64,000 nt of DNA, from contig JAWPHD010010193.1 in the NCBI GenBank assembly GCA_037043455.1, positions 1 through 64,000 of the forward strand, in the 5' to 3' direction. The translations under genes and the position numbers were made by a program. This stretch comes from Cyrtodaria siliqua. Its lineage: Eukaryota; Mollusca; Bivalvia; Adapedonta; Hiatellidae. Below, piece after piece: positions 10,462 through 20,386 of the stretch (its first letter is position 1; each line of letters opens with the position of its first letter). The notes beneath the pieces were generated by a model. That model was not told the origin of the DNA. It was given only the letters and a program-made list of their open reading frames with translations, and ran no database searches.

Positions 10462-11898
10462 CAGGGTTCCGGAAATACGGTTGCCCGACGCCCCGGGCAA
10501 GTGGATTTTGGGTGCGGGCAAGTGACCATCGCAAATCTGGTTGCCCGACGGGCATTTTCATTGCAGAACAAATCAAGTGGCAAACTAGCCATATCAGATT
10601 TCATTTTGATAACTGAATAAAACTTGCCGCTGTTTTTCGCCGCTAGCGATTGTTAATAAGATCAAACAACTTTCGGTACGATCAACAATCTCGCCCCAGG
10701 CAGCTTAATTTGTGGCATTATTTCTATAAACAACCTAATTAACGCGCATTTCACACCGTTTGAAAACAACAATTTATCCTGACAAGACCGTCCGACATGT
10801 GTCCATCGGCCAATGAAATCGCGGCAATTATGTCCGTGACCTTCCAACCATCAATTCAGAAATCTCTGAAGGACCTTCCATCAATCAAACCAGAAAACTC
10901 TCTGTTAATTTGCAAATTTAATGTGTCAAAATAATGATTGACAGACCCACGTGACGTGACATGTTCTTTTTAGATAATTTTGCCGAAAATTTTTTCGTAA
11001 CGAAAAACATTTCTTTTACTCGAAGCACACGTTTATCAATGCGCTTTTATGAGGTATTTGGTTGATTTCATTGATATAATCTGTAATTAAACTTATATGG
11101 AAGTGCATACTACACAAATAAGTTGCATAACTTAGCGATATGCACATGTCATGGGTTTTCACGATTTCAGAACCAATCACGGAACCTTTTTCTCAAGTTC
11201 TGAACTTTCGCTTTTGAAAACTAAGGTTACTGCTACTACTTCTTAAATAATTCCTAGGAAACCCCTATTCATGCCTCTTGCTTTCATCTAATTCCCTTTA
11301 GTTAAAATACAAAGCCGTAGGAACGTTACCATGGTTGCAGAAATTGGGGGCCAAGTGAATATTTTTAATAACGTTTTTGTCTTGTTTCTTTGCTTGTCGC
11401 ACATTTAAATGAATACAATAGCTTCTTTTTTTTGTCAACTGGTTAATTGTACAGACTGACATTAAATGTTCCATACACTAGCTGCCAAGCATTTTTTTTG
11501 GATGGTCATCAAAAATGATGGGGTTGTGTGTGTGGTGATTGGTGGGGTGGGAGGGCAGAATAAAATGAGGTTGTATACTGTCTCATCATTTTATGATTTA
11601 AGTAACACAAAGATGTAATAGACACAAAAGAAGAAAATGTGACCATTTGATTTTTTTATATGAATAAATACAATGTATTAACTAATTCATAAAATACATT
11701 CTCCCTTTCTTTTCTAACTAAGTATAATGGTCCAAATTATGCGGCGGTCCATCCCGTTTAACACGAATAATGGTACAGCGCCAATTTTTGGGGCACTTAA
11801 GTGTTCTTAAATGTGGGGCAAGTGACATTTTTGGCAGGGCAAGTGACTTTTGAAAATCCACTTGCCCTGTGGATTTTCAAAATATTTCCAGAACCCTG
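10462..11898. mobile_element. 1.44-kb DNA transposon, non-autonomous, 6-bp target duplication
   Basis: Ends CAGGGTTCCGGAAATA (10462-10477) and TATTTCCAGAACCCTG (11883-11898) are inverted repeats with one mismatch. Subterminal GGGCAAGTGGATTTT is also inverted. AATAAC is duplicated at 10456-10461 and 11899-11904. No transposase frame is seen inside, only a 61-residue open frame without similarity. CAGGG ends fit the hAT superfamily. The 6-bp duplication is shorter than the usual eight, so a hAT lineage with a shorter duplication is my best guess. Confidence 0.8.
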
Positions 11899-12028
11899 AA
11901 TAACGTTAAGGAAACGGGCGTAAATAGGTTTAACCAAACTAACATAATAACGTTAAGGAAACGGGCGTATAATGCCCCTTAAGGCGGCGCTCTTGTTGTA
12001 ACACCTAGGAAATGCTTCAGAAAGTAGG

Positions 12029-12300
12029 CATATAATGCCCCATTAGGCTCTCGTCTATGGAGTTATGGCTTTATACTATTTGGCCATAAACTCTAAATGG
12101 ACATAAACTGTAGATGGATTTTCACCAAACTTTGTGAGAAGCATCAGTATGGAGTGGAAATGCGCATATTGTCAAAGCTTTCTGGTTCAGTTGTTTTTTT
12201 ACAGAGTTATGGCCCTTTGAATATTTCCACACAAAAATCTTGTTCGCATTATTTCTCAATAACCTTGTGATGTTTTTTTGCAAAACATTGTGAGAAGTGT
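12029..12300 (+). repeat. rolling-circle core repeat abutting the Helentron gene
   Basis: Carries ATAATGCCCCATTAGGCTCT (a 3'-end-like motif) and two core units with GATGGATTTTCACCAAACTT and AAATCTTGTTCGCATTATTT. The second unit stops about 55 bp before the start codon. The same phrases make up the repeat at 8641-9230. Confidence 0.65.
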
Positions 12301-12355
12301 CAGTATCATCAAGTTAAGGTTCTGTCCATTAACTTTTTACCTTTTTTTTCAGATA

Positions 12356-15300
12356 ATGCCACGTCTTAAGAAAAAATCTTGTTCGCAACAGTCAAAGGCG
12401 AGTAAAGAATCGATGACAAAGAAGAGAAAGGGGAATGTAAGTATTGAATCGGGTGAGTATGTAGACATGACTCGAGGAAGTGGCCTCGTTAATAACACAG
12501 CAATGGGACAGGACGTGATGCCAATTGACGATCAGACTCGGGGAAGTGGCCTCGTTAAAAACACAGCATCGGGACAGGCATCGATAACGAGTGATGAGAC
12601 TGGAGGAAGTGGCCTCTTTAAAAACACAGCATTGGGACATGACGACTCCATCATCGGCATGGAGTCGTCGCCAAAAACGTATTCAAACACATACTCAAAA
12701 ACGTACTCGGAAACTTGCTCAGAAATTTGCCAAGAAAATTACGATGAAACCTTTTTTGAACCTGATGTTGAATCTGTCATTGAACCTGTTGTACAATCTG
12801 CTGTGGAGCACACTAAGACTGTAAGTAATACATCACTTAAAGAACAGAAAAATGAAACTAGTCCAAGAAATGATATCGAAACCGGGTTTGAAACAGAAGA
12901 TGTGTCAGTTTATGAAACAGTGGCTGTGCAATATAAGGAAACATGTACTGCAACAAGGATAATTGAATGTCATGGTTTACCATTTGGAGCTGAAGTATTG
13001 CTTCATGGCTCTTTTCATCAAGGTGATGATCGTTTTTGTGAAATTTCACGGGGTAGTCAATGTGTTGCAAATGCACTCTCTGCGGTCTTGTTTTCACGTT
13101 ATTCAGAAGTAAAGAATTCCATAGAATTGGACACTATCCTTTCCTTTGGTGATTGTCTTTATAGAAAAATTGTTCAAAATTTAATTGCCAATGACAAATT
13201 TAGAAGCCATCTTTTATGCTTTGATGACTTGCCAGATACAGTAGAATTTCACTCTGACGAGATAGCAGTCCAGAAAGGAAACATTGTCAGTGGAAGTCTC
13301 ATAGGTTGCATTAATAGTGTAAGTTTACCTACACTGCATGTTGCTATTCAGACTGTGTTAAATGAGAATTTGTCTAGTTTGATAATTGTTGGTGCAGTTT
13401 GTTCAGCTGTCTTTCATAACAATGGACTTTTCTACTTCTTTGATTCTCATTCTCACGGACAAAATGCTCTGTCTGCTCCAGATGGCTCCTCAATATTAAT
13501 AGGTTTTAAAGTTATTGATGATCTTGTGACTTATATGTATGCCTTTTATTCCAGTCTGAACATTGATTTCTCTTCACAGTTTGACGTTATACCAATTGGT
13601 CTGAGAAAGCCGTCACTTACTTATAACCCAATATTGTCACATGTACCTACAACTCGAACAAGTCTTTTAGATAATTACTTCCAAGACCAAGAAATTAAGG
13701 CCTTGAAAAAGCATGATGCTGATCTTGAAAGACATTCAAAGAAAGACAAGAACTCTTACATGAAAACATATATGACAAAACGAAGGCAAGATCCTAGTGT
13801 CAAATTAGCAGAGAAAAGGAAAATGCAGAAAATGCGTCAATATCCTTTATTTAGAGCAAAAGAAAGGAATAAAGAGCTGGAAAATAAACGCAAAGCACGG
13901 CAAGATCCTAGTGTAAAATCAACAGAAAAAAACAAAAGACAGAAAATGCGTCAAGATCCTTTAATTAGAGCGAAAGAAAAAAATCAAGAGCTGGAAAGTA
14001 AACGCAAAGCACGTCAAGATCCTTTAATTAGAGCGAAAGAAAAAAATCAAGAGCTGCAAAGTAAACGCAAAGCACGGCAAGATCCTTTAATTAGAGCGAA
14101 AGAAAAAAATCAAGAGCTGCAAAGTAAACGCAAAGCACGGCAAGATCCTGGTGTAAAATCAACAGAAAAAAACAAAAGACAGAAAATACGTCAAGATCCT
14201 TTAATTAGAGCAAAAGAAAAAAAACAAGAGCTAGAAAGTAAACGCAAAGCACGGCAAGATCCTAGTGTAAAATCAACAGAAAACAACAAAAGACAGAAAA
14301 TGCGTCAAGATCCTTTAATTAGAGCAAAAGAAATGAATCAAGAGTTGGAAAGTAAACGCAAAGCACGGCAAGATCCTTTATTTAGAAATCGGGAGGCTAA
14401 ACTTGAATTGAAATCCAAACAAAAGAAACGAAATAATGCATACTACAAAGCTATTGAAAGCGAAAAGAAGCGTCTAAGTAGGTCATTTGTATCGTTCAGA
14501 ATACAGGAAAAGTCGAGAGAAAAGCAATCATTAAGAGAAAAGCGAAAAAACTCAGGTTTTCAAGTCAATGAAAAGAATTTGCGAGAAGCACGGAAATATG
14601 GCTCTGACCTAATTGAATGTATTTCGACATTCAAACAAGCAGTTTCTACTGGACCTGTATATGTTTGCACCTGTTGTCACCAAACATGGTTTAAACATTC
14701 TGTAGAAACCGCTAGCACAGTTGCTAACCTTCTTGATCAATCTTTGGTACAACATCATTTTACAAAGTACATATCTGTGGATAATAAAGAGTGGATATGT
14801 AAAACCTGTTCTAACATCTTAAAGAAAAACAAAACTCCTAGTCTTTCAGTTGCAAACAAAAACACATTTCCAATTAAGCCCAAAGAACTTGAGTTACATC
14901 AGCTAGAAGAGAGACTTGTCGCATTAAGAATTCCATTCATGCAAATAAGAGAACTTCCAAGAGGTGGGCAACTATCAGTGAAAGGAAATGTTGTTAATGT
15001 GCCAGTTGATATCCAGCCTGTCATTGAAAGTTTACCTAGGGCTTTTGACACGCAAGTAACAGTGCCAGTGAGGCTAAAAAAGAAACTTTCATACAAGAAG
15101 TGTGACTTTACTGAAAATGTACGGCCATTACAAGTTATCAGCGCTCTTCATTGGTTGATGAACCATAGTGACCTGTACAAGAATTCTGGTATGCATATTG
15201 ATGAAAACTGGTTGCAAAACACATCAGAAAATTGCACAGAAACTGTACAAGAGTTCTTTGGAAGAAGTAATATGAGGGAATTTGCTACAGATGGTGTTAT

Positions 15301-18300
15301 GAATGAACAGACAGAAAATGTTAGCGAAAATGAGTATGAATCTGACCATTTTAGTGAAATTGATGAAAATGAAAAAGTTGTTGGCAACAGTGATATAATG
15401 ATTGAGTCAGCTGATCCGACAACAAACACAATTTACACATTTGCACCTGGTGAAGGGCAAATACCCATAAGTTTATATCAAGATACCAATGCTGAGTATT
15501 TATCATTTCCGTCAGTATTTTGCGGTCAAACAAGACCTACGAATGAAGAGAGAACTGTTCCTGTTCATTATAGTGACATATGCAAAATGGAACTTCGTCA
15601 TATTGACAGAAGGGTGGCCTCAAATGTTCCAAACATTTTCTTTAAAATGAAAAAACTGCAACTGAAACAAGTTTCAGACAAAGTGCATCTAGCTTTAAGA
15701 AGGTGTAAAACGGAAGGTAAAAGACTTACGGTATCACAGGTATTAAACCCAGAATGTCAGGAAAATCTGGTAAGGCTTGATGATGGCTTTTACATTTTTC
15801 GAACTTTGAGGAGTTCTCCACCATATTTAGAAGCTCGAAAAAAAGATGTGTTTGCTATGATACGCCAGTTAGGACTACCTTCATGGTTTACCTCATTGTC
15901 ATCTGCAGATACAAGATGGTTTGATTTGCTTAACATTTTAGCATTAGTTAATAACGGACAAACTCTTAAAGATGAGGATGTTGAAAAAATGACTTGGGCA
16001 GACAAAACCAAACTTGTTCAAACTGATCCAGTGACATGTGTTAGATACTTTGATCACCGTGTACAGGAGTTTATAGGAAGTGTACTTAAAAGCAGTCATG
16101 AACCATTGGGAAAAGTCAATGACTACTTTTATCGTGTCGAATTCCAGCAGAGAGGTTCTCCACATATTCACATGCTTCTATGGATTGAAGGTGCTCCAGC
16201 ATATGAAACACACACAGATGAACAAGTGGTATCATTCATTGATCAGTATGTTTCGTGTTCAAACATTGATGACCCACTTGTTGACTTCCAAGTACACAAG
16301 CATTCACGATCGTGCAGAAAAAAAGAAAAGTCTATTTGCAGATTTGGATTTCCAATTCCACCAATGAAAAAAACAGTTATCCTGGAGCCACTTGTTGCAG
16401 ATCAAGCTGAAATAAAAAAGTACAAAGAACTGTTTTCTTCAATTCAAAAAAAGTTAAATGAGATGAAAGAAGATGATTTATCGTTTGAACAATTTTTGAC
16501 TGAACTAGACACAAATGAAGAAGAATATGTTAAAGCTGTTCAAAGTTCAGTAGATGGACCGAAAGTATTTTTGAAAAGGAATGTTGCCGAGGTGAGAATA
16601 AATGCCTACATGAAACCCATTTTGACAGCTTGGGGAGCCAACCATGACCTTCAGTTTGTTTTAGATCCATACGCATGTGCTGTTTATATAGTATCATATA
16701 TCAGTAAAGCCCAAAGAGGAATGAGCATCCTCATGAATGAAGCATGTAAAGAAGCAAGAAAAGGAAACATGGATTTAAAGAAGCAAGTAAGACATATTGG
16801 TAACAAATTCTTGAATAGTGTTGAAATCAGTGCACAGGAAGCATGGTACCTTGTTCTACAACTTCCAATGACCAAATGTACGCGAGATGTTATATTCATA
16901 AACACATCACCACCTGAGAAGCGTACATTCCTTTTGAAATCAAAGAAAGCCTTAGAAAAAATGTCTGAAAACTCAACAGATATCGAGGCAGACAATATAA
17001 TTAAAAGGTATTCAAAAAGGCCAAGGCAGCTTGAACACTGGTGTCTTGCTGATTATGTATCACAACTTGAAATCATATATCCACCAACAGATGACATGTT
17101 TCTTGAAGATAATGAACATAATGATGATGAAATAAATGAGCCTGAAGAAATTGATCCAGATATGTCAGTTAAGGAAGGAATAAAAATAACGTTGAAAAGT
17201 GGCATGAAAATTAAATCAAGAAAAAAGCCTAAAGTATTACGTTATGTTCGTTATTCACTGAAAGTGGATCCAGAAAACTATTACAGAGAAAAACTGTTAT
17301 TATTTCATCCATGGAGTAATGAGAGTGAAGATGTTTTAGCTGGACATAGTTCTTATGAAGCTCGTTACTTAGCTTTGAAGAATTTCATAGACATTAAAGT
17401 CAAAGAATATGAGAAAAATGTTGATCAGTTAAATGAGGCAATGGAAAGGGCTGCTGATGACTTGAACTTCGATGAAATAGCACCAAGCAATGAGCAAAGA
17501 GAATCTGATGATCTGCTAACGGGTTCATTGGCAAGTGATCAGTTTGTTTGTTTTGATCCAGATCGTCCGCAAGTACAACGTCAGTATGACATAGGAAATG
17601 ACATTGGTGCTTCAGTAGCATTGGTAGATATTACTGTTAATACTAAACGAATGTCTGATGCAAATTATAGATCTCTTGTACAGTCATTAAATAAAAAGCA
17701 ACATGAGTTCTTCCAGCATATTCTTCAAAGTGTCAAACGAAACCTGGAGCCTTTGCATGTATTTCTGTCTGGTGGTGCTGGTGTTGGAAAATCGGTAGTT
17801 GTATCAGCTTTACACGAAGCATTGTTGCGACATTTGTCTTCTACTGCAGGTGACAATCCTGATGTTTGCAAAGTACTTTTGTGTGCACCTACTGGAAAAG
17901 CTGCTTTTCACATAAGTGGTATGACTATCCACTCGGCATTTCGTATCCCTGCTAGTCAAGGCTACTCCATCAAACCACTGGATAGTAACACACTTAACAC
18001 CTTGCGAACTATATACAGAGATCTCGCTGTTGTAATGATTGACGAAGTTTCAATGGTTGGAAACAACATGCTGATGCTAATCAATCACAGGCTTCAACAA
18101 ATTAAAGGCTCAACTCAATTTTTTGGTGGTGTTCACATGATTCTGATTGGCGACCTGTTTCAGTTAAAGCCTGTAATGGATGGATGGATTTTTGAAAACT
18201 TAAAGAACAACTTTGGTCCTCTTGCAACAAATTTGTGGCAGGAATTCTTTACAATGCATGAACTTGACGAAATTATGAGACAAAAAGATGACAAGAACTT

Positions 18301-19201
18301 TGCAGAGATTTTGAATAGGCTACGTGAAGGAAAGCACCAACAAAGAGATATTGAAGTTCTTAAACAGCGTGAAATAAAAACGGCTAACCCAAATTATCCA
18401 AAGGATGCTATTCACCTTTTTAACACAAATGCCAGCGTGGATTCGTTCAATAAAGCAGCCTTTCAATTATCGCCTGGTATCAAAATTGTTACAACAGCTT
18501 TCGATGTTGTAGTTGGAGATGATACGAAAGCTGTAAAAGAACAACTCCTTTCAAGGTTACCAAATGATGCTTCAAAAACAGCTGGTTTGCAGAAGAAACT
18601 CGGTATAGCAGTTGGGATGACATATGACCTATGTGCAAATCTTGACGTTAATGATGGACTAGCCAATGGTTCCAGTTGTTGTATCCAATTAATAGAAAGC
18701 AAACAACAGAATACAGACAGACCAAGCATTGTTTGGGTCAAATTTTATGATCAAAATGTAGGTTCTGAATGGCAGGCCAAATACAGACATTTATATCATA
18801 TTGGTATTGATCCTTCTTGGACACCCATTTTTGATATCAAAAGAAACTTTGTTTACTTCCGAAAAACATTTCTGAGGATTCAGTTTCCCCTTCGCCAGTC
18901 TACAGCTAAAACTGTTCATAAATCGCAAGGTGACACTTTGAGTGAAGTTGTTATTGACATGTCTGGCACACGGGTCTTTTCTCATGCTCACTACGTTGCC
19001 ATTAGCAGGGCAAAAACACTAGAGGGACTCAATATTCTGAATCTTAATGAAACAAAGATATCGGTGTCTGAAAAAGTCAAACAAGAAATGACCAGGTTAC
19101 GAAATGAACAAAATCTTGTTGTGTTATGTTCCACTATATCAAATTCAAGACACGTTGGCAAAACTTGTGTTTCTGAATACTCGATCTTTGAAATGTCATA
19201 A
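12356..19201 (+). CDS. Helentron Rep/helicase polyprotein with N-terminal DUB-like protease
   Basis: Rolling-circle transposase, 2281 aa from ATG 12356. An in-frame ATG at 12278 gives 2307 aa, but its leader is non-coding in character and TTTTTTTTCAG at 12342-12352 looks like a splice acceptor. Residues below follow the 2307-aa frame. About 240-410: papain-fold protease resembling herpesvirus tegument deubiquitinases, with Gln248, Cys262 (SRGSQCVAN) and Asp389/His391 (FDSHSHG). About 488-720: Lys/Arg-rich tandem repeats (RQDPLIRAKEKNQELESKR). About 790-960: Cys-pair zinc motif (VCTCCHQTW ... WICKTC) and a DUF6570-like stretch (PFMQIRELPRGGQLSVKG). About 1080-1480: Rep, with HUH motif SPHIHM (His1296, His1298) and two tyrosines YIVSY (1470, 1474). 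About 1800-2280: Pif1-like helicase with Walker A SGGAGVGKS (1831-1839), Walker B MIDEVSM (Asp1922, Glu1923), GDLFQLKPV, TVHKSQGDT and HYVAISRAK. All key residues are present and there is no internal stop, so it looks young. It overlaps the endonuclease frame by 98 nt. Confidence 0.93.
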   Translation: MPRLKKKSCSQQSKASKESMTKKRKGNVSIESGEYVDMTRGSGLVNNTAMGQDVMPIDDQTRGSGLVKNTASGQASITSDETGGSGLFKNTALGHDDSIIGMESSPKTYSNTYSKTYSETCSEICQENYDETFFEPDVESVIEPVVQSAVEHTKTVSNTSLKEQKNETSPRNDIETGFETEDVSVYETVAVQYKETCTATRIIECHGLPFGAEVLLHGSFHQGDDRFCEISRGSQCVANALSAVLFSRYSEVKNSIELDTILSFGDCLYRKIVQNLIANDKFRSHLLCFDDLPDTVEFHSDEIAVQKGNIVSGSLIGCINSVSLPTLHVAIQTVLNENLSSLIIVGAVCSAVFHNNGLFYFFDSHSHGQNALSAPDGSSILIGFKVIDDLVTYMYAFYSSLNIDFSSQFDVIPIGLRKPSLTYNPILSHVPTTRTSLLDNYFQDQEIKALKKHDADLERHSKKDKNSYMKTYMTKRRQDPSVKLAEKRKMQKMRQYPLFRAKERNKELENKRKARQDPSVKSTEKNKRQKMRQDPLIRAKEKNQELESKRKARQDPLIRAKEKNQELQSKRKARQDPLIRAKEKNQELQSKRKARQDPGVKSTEKNKRQKIRQDPLIRAKEKKQELESKRKARQDPSVKSTENNKRQKMRQDPLIRAKEMNQELESKRKARQDPLFRNREAKLELKSKQKKRNNAYYKAIESEKKRLSRSFVSFRIQEKSREKQSLREKRKNSGFQVNEKNLREARKYGSDLIECISTFKQAVSTGPVYVCTCCHQTWFKHSVETASTVANLLDQSLVQHHFTKYISVDNKEWICKTCSNILKKNKTPSLSVANKNTFPIKPKELELHQLEERLVALRIPFMQIRELPRGGQLSVKGNVVNVPVDIQPVIESLPRAFDTQVTVPVRLKKKLSYKKCDFTENVRPLQVISALHWLMNHSDLYKNSGMHIDENWLQNTSENCTETVQEFFGRSNMREFATDGVMNEQTENVSENEYESDHFSEIDENEKVVGNSDIMIESADPTTNTIYTFAPGEGQIPISLYQDTNAEYLSFPSVFCGQTRPTNEERTVPVHYSDICKMELRHIDRRVASNVPNIFFKMKKLQLKQVSDKVHLALRRCKTEGKRLTVSQVLNPECQENLVRLDDGFYIFRTLRSSPPYLEARKKDVFAMIRQLGLPSWFTSLSSADTRWFDLLNILALVNNGQTLKDEDVEKMTWADKTKLVQTDPVTCVRYFDHRVQEFIGSVLKSSHEPLGKVNDYFYRVEFQQRGSPHIHMLLWIEGAPAYETHTDEQVVSFIDQYVSCSNIDDPLVDFQVHKHSRSCRKKEKSICRFGFPIPPMKKTVILEPLVADQAEIKKYKELFSSIQKKLNEMKEDDLSFEQFLTELDTNEEEYVKAVQSSVDGPKVFLKRNVAEVRINAYMKPILTAWGANHDLQFVLDPYACAVYIVSYISKAQRGMSILMNEACKEARKGNMDLKKQVRHIGNKFLNSVEISAQEAWYLVLQLPMTKCTRDVIFINTSPPEKRTFLLKSKKALEKMSENSTDIEADNIIKRYSKRPRQLEHWCLADYVSQLEIIYPPTDDMFLEDNEHNDDEINEPEEIDPDMSVKEGIKITLKSGMKIKSRKKPKVLRYVRYSLKVDPENYYREKLLLFHPWSNESEDVLAGHSSYEARYLALKNFIDIKVKEYEKNVDQLNEAMERAADDLNFDEIAPSNEQRESDDLLTGSLASDQFVCFDPDRPQVQRQYDIGNDIGASVALVDITVNTKRMSDANYRSLVQSLNKKQHEFFQHILQSVKRNLEPLHVFLSGGAGVGKSVVVSALHEALLRHLSSTAGDNPDVCKVLLCAPTGKAAFHISGMTIHSAFRIPASQGYSIKPLDSNTLNTLRTIYRDLAVVMIDEVSMVGNNMLMLINHRLQQIKGSTQFFGGVHMILIGDLFQLKPVMDGWIFENLKNNFGPLATNLWQEFFTMHELDEIMRQKDDKNFAEILNRLREGKHQQRDIEVLKQREIKTANPNYPKDAIHLFNTNASVDSFNKAAFQLSPGIKIVTTAFDVVVGDDTKAVKEQLLSRLPNDASKTAGLQKKLGIAVGMTYDLCANLDVNDGLANGSSCCIQLIESKQQNTDRPSIVWVKFYDQNVGSEWQAKYRHLYHIGIDPSWTPIFDIKRNFVYFRKTFLRIQFPLRQSTAKTVHKSQGDTLSEVVIDMSGTRVFSHAHYVAISRAKTLEGLNILNLNETKISVSEKVKQEMTRLRNEQNLVVLCSTISNSRHVGKTCVSEYSIFEMS

Positions 19202-19793
19202 AGATGAAATATTTCATGAACCAAATGTTCAAGATGCAAACATGGTTTGTCTTGTTGAAACATGGCTTACTGCTTCAGATGAACTGCATTCTTTGAATGT
19301 ACCAGGATATCAACTATTCAGAGCAGACGGGTACCAAAGTGGTAACACAAGGCCACATCGGGGTATTGCATTGTATTTTAAAGAAGGTATCCCTGTTGTG
19401 CAAAACAAAACGCTTGTTCAGCAAGATCTTGAAATTGTCCTGACAGAACTTTTGTTTGACACAAGAAGAATAATTGTTGTTACATTGTACAAATCTCACT
19501 CATGTTCAATAAGTTCCTTCAGAAAACACTTACTCGAGTTTGTGTCACCCGTCACATACAATACAGAGTTTGTAATTCAAGGCGACTTCAATTTTGATAT
19601 CTTACAAGGAGAAAATGCAGTCAGTACCTTCATCGAAGAACAATTTCATTGCAAGCAACTTGTTCAAAAAGTGACTCATAATTCAGGATCACTTATTGAT
19701 CATGTTTACTCCAACATTGCATCTATCAAAAGCGAAGTTATAGAGTGTGTTTGGTCAGATCATGCCTTAATTTATTCTGCAATAGCTCATTAA
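19104..19793 (+). CDS. Helentron endonuclease domain (+1 frame)
   Basis: Endonuclease/exonuclease/phosphatase-fold domain of the apurinic type found in non-LTR retrotransposons and captured by Helentrons. The first ATG of the frame is at 19104, but recognisable sequence starts at about 19165 with FLNTRSLKCHKDEIF. All catalytic motifs are visible: Asn in LNTRS, Glu in LVETWL, Asp/Asn in QGDFNFD, LIDHVYSN, and the terminal SDHALI. No reverse transcriptase follows, so this is not a LINE. The frame is +1 relative to the Rep/helicase. The natural join would be near the AAAA at 19160-19163, implying either a one-base insertion or programmed +1 frameshifting. The first ~20 codons are probably not used as such. 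Confidence 0.85.
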   Translation: MNKILLCYVPLYQIQDTLAKLVFLNTRSLKCHKDEIFHEPNVQDANMVCLVETWLTASDELHSLNVPGYQLFRADGYQSGNTRPHRGIALYFKEGIPVVQNKTLVQQDLEIVLTELLFDTRRIIVVTLYKSHSCSISSFRKHLLEFVSPVTYNTEFVIQGDFNFDILQGENAVSTFIEEQFHCKQLVQKVTHNSGSLIDHVYSNIASIKSEVIECVWSDHALIYSAIAH

Positions 19794-20206
19794 AAACTCT
19801 TTCATCACACATTGCATCTAAAAAACTAAAAATATATAGCATATGACTTTAAAAAAGCACCACTTTCCTGTAGTAGTACTCTATTCTTCAACCCACCAGG
19901 ATAAAAATTATTCCTACTTACTGCATAATGCAGTCAGTAGGAATAAGGCGGTTTGTGTCAGAAATGGGTTGGCCGCCACTTTTCTGTATATACAATGAAT
20001 CAACGTGGTCAAGAGACCACTTCTATTAAGAGACCACCTGCTGAAATAGGCCACCATTTCATTTCCCAACTGTATTGTTTTGAATTAAAATACACCTGTA
20101 TTAAGAAGCCACCACTTTTTGCTCTTCCCTTGAGTTGTCTCTTAATAAACTTGGTCTCTTAACACAGGATTGACTGCACTTTAATAATTGTTAACTGATC
20201 ATTCCT
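19794..20206. other. Helentron 3' flank with short palindromes
   Basis: No gene. ACTGCATAATGCAGT (about 19920-19934) is a near-perfect palindrome. AAGAGACCAC-type phrases recur between 20010 and 20165 and may be a dispersed short repeat. The true end of the transposon was not located. Confidence 0.4.
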
Positions 20207-20386
20207 ATGCATTTGTTATTATGAAGTCATATATTAATCTCTATGCATTTGTTATTATGAACTCGTATATTAATCTCTATGCATTTGTTATTATGAACTC
20301 GTACATTAATCTCTATGCATTTGTTATTATGAACTCGTATATTAATCTCCATGCATTTGTTATTATGAACTCGTATACGGTATCAA
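20207..20386. repeat. 36-bp tandem repeat, five copies
   Basis: Unit ATGCATTTGTTATTATGAAC followed by TCGTATATTAATCTCT, repeated at 20207, 20243, 20279, 20315 and 20351 with one or two changes. Thirty-six is a multiple of three, so it creates an open frame, but the content is not protein-like. It may be the internal tandem repeat of the Helentron. Confidence 0.9.

Larger units (their letters stand above)
9301..11997 (+). mobile_element. rolling-circle-type repeat family C, split by two nested insertions
   Basis: The 5' end is TTATGCCCCCGGCATTCGAG plus AATGCCGAAAGGGGCATTAA, a perfect-stem hairpin. The 3' end is TATAATGCCCCTTAAGGCGG plus CGCTCTTGTT; its TAATGCCCC is the inverse of the 5' GGGGCATTA. 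The core has CAAATTGGTTTCCGCTCAAT units. It is interrupted by a TTAA-flanked foldback element (9341-9871) and a terminal-inverted-repeat element (10462-11898). A second 3'-like end lies at 12029-12050. Confidence 0.65.

Noticed and set aside
12278..12355. Upstream start of the Helentron protein
   Set aside because: The 26 leader residues come from core repeat and a polypyrimidine/AG tract; ATG at 12356 begins the basic, protein-like sequence.
19104..19793. Endonuclease as part of a LINE retrotransposon
   Set aside because: No reverse transcriptase follows, and the frame continues directly from a Rep/helicase, as in Helentrons.
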